From Phallusia mammillata (lineage: Eukaryota; Chordata; Ascidiacea; Phlebobranchia; Ascidiidae), in assembly GCA_003260075.1 (NCBI GenBank), contig QLIY01000614.1, forward strand, positions 35,057 to 99,056: a stretch of DNA of 64,000 bases. Direction: 5' to 3'. The translations under genes and the position numbers were made by a program. The notes beneath the pieces are model-generated. The model made no database searches. It had not been told where the DNA came from and was given only the letters and a program-made list of their open reading frames with translations. Every line of letters starts with the position of its first letter. Position 1 is the first letter of the stretch. Of the stretch, positions 61,320 to 64,000 are shown piece by piece.

Positions 61320-64000
61320 AACCGCAAAAGTTTGGCCCGTCAAAGTCTCGACCGCGCCAGGAAGATGTGGCAAGTCGTCACTGCACTCATAACTTTATCA
61401 TTCCTTATTTGTTGGGGTCCGTATTACTTTGTAGGAGTTCTGTTTCGACTTAACCAAATCGCCATTGATCCAAGGGTGAGAAGCAATTTAAAGACTTTCT
61501 GTAATCTAATGCATGTTTAGGGAGCTTGGATTTGTGCCCATTCAGGCGATATAAATCTAAATTGCTTTTGAAGCCTGTTAACTAGATTTGTCGATGCCTA
61601 ACAAGAACACATCAAAAACTTATGGGAATAAAACAATTTTTTGAAAGCTTGAGATTTTAAAGTATTTTACAGTTGTTAAGCTATTCCTAAATTACACAAG
61701 TCATTGGCAGTCAACAGTAACTTACATCCAAATAAACTTTCTGGGGTGGCTACATCAACTTATGTTTTTTTGATGTTTTGTTGGGCCATTCTTTTTTGTT
61801 GTATTGCAGTAATAATATATGCACATCTATCACAATGACCCTAACACAAAATCATTGTAGCATAAGGAAATTTTCTGTAATAATATCTCTGTTAATTAAA
61901 GATCCCCCCCCCCCGATGCGTAACCTGAATACATCAAAAACCAACTGGAATAAAACTTTTTTTTTTGAAAACTTGAGATTTTGAAGTATTTTACAGTTGT
62001 TAAGCTATCCTTAAATGACGCAAGTCATTGGCAGTCAACAGTAACTTACATCCAAATAAACTTTCTGGGGTGGCTACATAAACTTATGTTTTTTTGATCC
62101 ATTCTTTTTTGTTCTATTGCAGTAATAATATATGCACATCTATCACAATGACCCTAACGCAAAATCATTGTAGCATAAGGAAATTTTCTGGAATAATATC
62201 TCTGTTAATTAAAGACAGCCCCACTTTTATATGACTCCACCCACACTACAGTTTTTACCCAATTACAGAAATTATATATTCGGCGTTCTTGTATTTTGGC
62301 GTGCAGGCAACGATGTTTATGCTCATGTCGCAATATCTGCACCCCTGTTTTCAACCTATTATTATGGTGGCTCTCATGCCGGATGTAAGGGAAAACTTAA
62401 GATGTAGCGGCCTCCTGCACAGCAACGATGTCCGGTAAGCTCTCTTGTGCCACTGTGCGGTTTAGAGTTTAAGCTTCCTTGGCTTTAAGTTCTTTGGCGG
62501 CATGCTGCTGGTGTGTTTTGTTTTATTGCTCCCCTTGTTTATAGGCGACTGTTAGTCGATTGTCGTGGAAGTAGAACCGGAAACAGTAAGTCTAGTGCAT
62601 GCGCGCCGCGTGCGTGGCTGCGATTGGCCGTAATTTAGTCCCACAATGCAATGCACGCCTGTCCACAAAGTATTTAATTTCTTGGGTCACTGTTTCATTT
62701 ATTGCAATAACCATTCTGCTTGTCAAACGTGTCGCTTTGTTAATGGAGCAAACGTGTCTTTGAAAGCATTCTACGACAAACAATATGGTAAAAAGCAATG
62801 AAATGCCAAAAATGAGTTCTGAATGTTGTTTGATCACCTTTTTGAATACCTTTTTACTACTGATTTTTTTAATAAACTGAATTATTTTTTATTTGACCCT
62901 GCGCATTTTTTTAACAAGTTAACTATGCTTAATTAAAAAAAAATTACGTACGCTTGTTTATTTCCATGCTTCGGAACACTAATCCACTGCTTAACAATTT
63001 TTCACGAAAATATTTTTTTCTCAACTACGCAAGCTATTGTTAACCAAATGCCCCCCCCCCTATGCTTAATTAAAAAAAAATTACGTACGCTTGTTTATTT
63101 CCATGCTTTGGAACACTAATCCACTGTTTAACAATTTTTCACGAAAATATTTTTTTCTCAACTAAGCAAGCTATTGTTAACCAAATTTTATCAAATTGTT
63201 TGTTTAATTCATCTTAATAACTTAATTATATTTTACGAAAATGTCACTCCGTTTATGAAAAATTATAAAAAAGTTCAATGAGGAGACTTTAACTTACAAT
63301 TTAACTCTGGATATCTTGTTGCAATTTTGTATGATGTTACTTAATTACAAAGACCCCCAATTAATTTTTCGACTATGTTTCACGCTGTTAACTAACTTTA
63401 TCTGCCATGGCGTTGATTAAAACTAATACATTATGATAAACAAAACCAATTGTTTCCTTGAGGTACGAAGTATATTTACATCATATGTTAAGGCCTTAGA
63501 TCCTGGATATAAACAAATTGTACCGGGCTTTAATATTTTATTTCAAAGCAAAACAAGCTAGCTGTATTGCTTTAAATAAAACATTCAACAACGTTTTGCA
63601 ATTTTTTTACACTATGTGTCGTCTGTGCCCTTAAGTTTAGTACCCCGGGCCGGTTTCAAATCACTGATTTAAATCTTTAAAACTGTAATTTAAATTAAAA
63701 ATTTGTGATGTTGCGTCTATACGGTGAAGCCAAACGCTTTTCGCTGTACCCATTGGACCCTAGGCTACCACATAAAAAACCACTGCATTAAGGTATGACA
63801 CACTTTTTAATCTTTAAAGAACCGTTTTGTTGTTTCTAGCACGGCGTTGACCTCGAAAAAGGCCACAGGTCATACTTTGCTGCTCGCCTCACGTACTTCA
63901 CCCCGTGTCGTCGCCAGACATGAACACAAAATGCGTTCTCCTGATCTCGCAACGCGAAGGGACGATGTATATGAATCTCCAGCTGTTGTTTGCAGACGCG
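57241..64000 (+). CDS. GnRH-type G protein-coupled receptor, 3' end outside window
   Basis: Class A seven-helix receptor of the gonadotropin-releasing hormone receptor family, in the plasma membrane. Exons 57241-57381, 59104-59320, 59693-59799, 60191-60313, 60718-60940, 61282-61475, 62307-62434, 62545-62585, and probably 63869 to beyond 64000. The extracellular N-terminus has several N-glycosylation sites (NFT, NAS, NST, NLS). Helix 1 has AGNFTVL; helix 2 leads to MDAVWNYT, keeping the Asp, Trp and Asn that contact GnRH; helix 3 has MFKQFGMY with the ligand-contact Lys. The usual DRY/DRS is VDKA, helix 6 has CWGPYY, and helix 7 has HPCFQPIIM where receptors have D/NPxxY. Unlike mammalian GnRHR it has a long C-terminal tail. 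Loop 3 contains 11 Pro encoded by a C-run. Ciona has four GnRH receptors; the loss of switches suggests the non-canonical one, but this is inference. Exon 9's acceptor is uncertain. Confidence 0.88.
61287..61318 (+). repeat. 32-C run inside a coding exon of the receptor
   Basis: Starts 6 bases after the acceptor TCTTTACAG and encodes 11 Pro in frame before NRKSLARQ. Could be real, or could replace true sequence. Frame is kept only because the length fits. Confidence 0.9.
61592..62213. repeat. C-headed tandem duplication of about 310 bp in a receptor intron
   Basis: 61592-61903 is repeated at 61915-62213 with several substitutions and a short deletion (DNA near 61780 missing from the second copy). 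The copies are joined by 11 C at 61904-61914. Confidence 0.88.
62924..63186. repeat. C-headed tandem duplication of about 126 bp in a receptor intron
   Basis: 62924-63050 is repeated at 63061-63186 with three or so mismatches, joined by 10 C at 63051-63060. Confidence 0.9.

Noticed and set aside
63838..63868. Acceptor TTTCTAG at 63839 for the last receptor exon
   Set aside because: Joining it to the exon ending at 62585 gives a stop after three codons; the acceptor ending at 63868 keeps a long open frame.
1..64000. CRISPR array, rRNA, bacterial operon or provirus
   Set aside because: The repeats are introns, MITEs or allele copies; no regularly spaced short repeats, rRNA core motifs or retroviral gag/pol frames are visible.

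Overview
This is a piece of a tunicate (ascidian) nuclear genome, most likely from the genus Ciona. The DNA is AT-rich. Genes are compact and multi-exon, with introns of about 50 bp to 2 kb and GT-AG (occasionally GC-AG) splice sites. The products are chordate proteins: DENND11/LCHN, two globins, PABPN1, NEK11, PMS1, an LRRC63-like protein and a GnRH-type receptor. Small non-autonomous hAT elements are scattered through introns and spacers. Gene models were built by hand from splice-site phase and protein similarity. The species is not proven from the sequence.

Layout. 0-6.6 kb: 3' part of DENND11 on +, its 5' end outside the window. 6.6-12.5 kb: no gene seen; one hAT MITE and several local duplications. 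12.5-20 kb: two tandem globin genes on + with the same exon plan. 20.8-28 kb: PABPN1 on -, with large introns full of tandem repeats and duplicated assembly blocks. 28.8-33.2 kb: NEK11 on -. 33.4-36.1 kb: PMS1 on -, only 161 bp upstream of NEK11 and probably sharing an operon with it. 36.6-41.06 kb: LRRC63-like gene on +, head to head with PMS1. 41.2-42.06 kb: single-exon membrane protein of unknown function on -, tail to tail with the LRR gene. 42.67-44.73 kb: a probable small three-exon gene on +. 44.7-56.8 kb: about 12 kb with no convincing gene. 56.8 kb to the end: a GnRH-type receptor gene on +, running off the right edge.

The strongest signal not explained by genes is about 18 runs of 10-12 C, plus three long ones (32, 49 and 87). 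All are C on the + strand and never G. Most sit exactly at the left edge of a second, slightly diverged copy of nearby DNA. The copies differ by roughly 1-5 percent and can differ by a whole hAT insertion, so they behave like the two alleles of a very heterozygous diploid left side by side by the assembly. I think this is an assembly artefact rather than a new biological system, but it should be tested because it creates false exon copies in DENND11 and PABPN1 and a poly-proline stretch in the receptor.

Functionally the genes are a mixed neighbourhood: oxygen or redox globins, mRNA polyadenylation (PABPN1), DNA-damage kinase plus mismatch repair (NEK11 and PMS1, a plausible co-expressed pair), membrane traffic (DENND11) and neuropeptide signalling (GnRH-type receptor). 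The receptor keeps the ligand-contact residues of GnRH receptors but has lost two of the usual activation switches.
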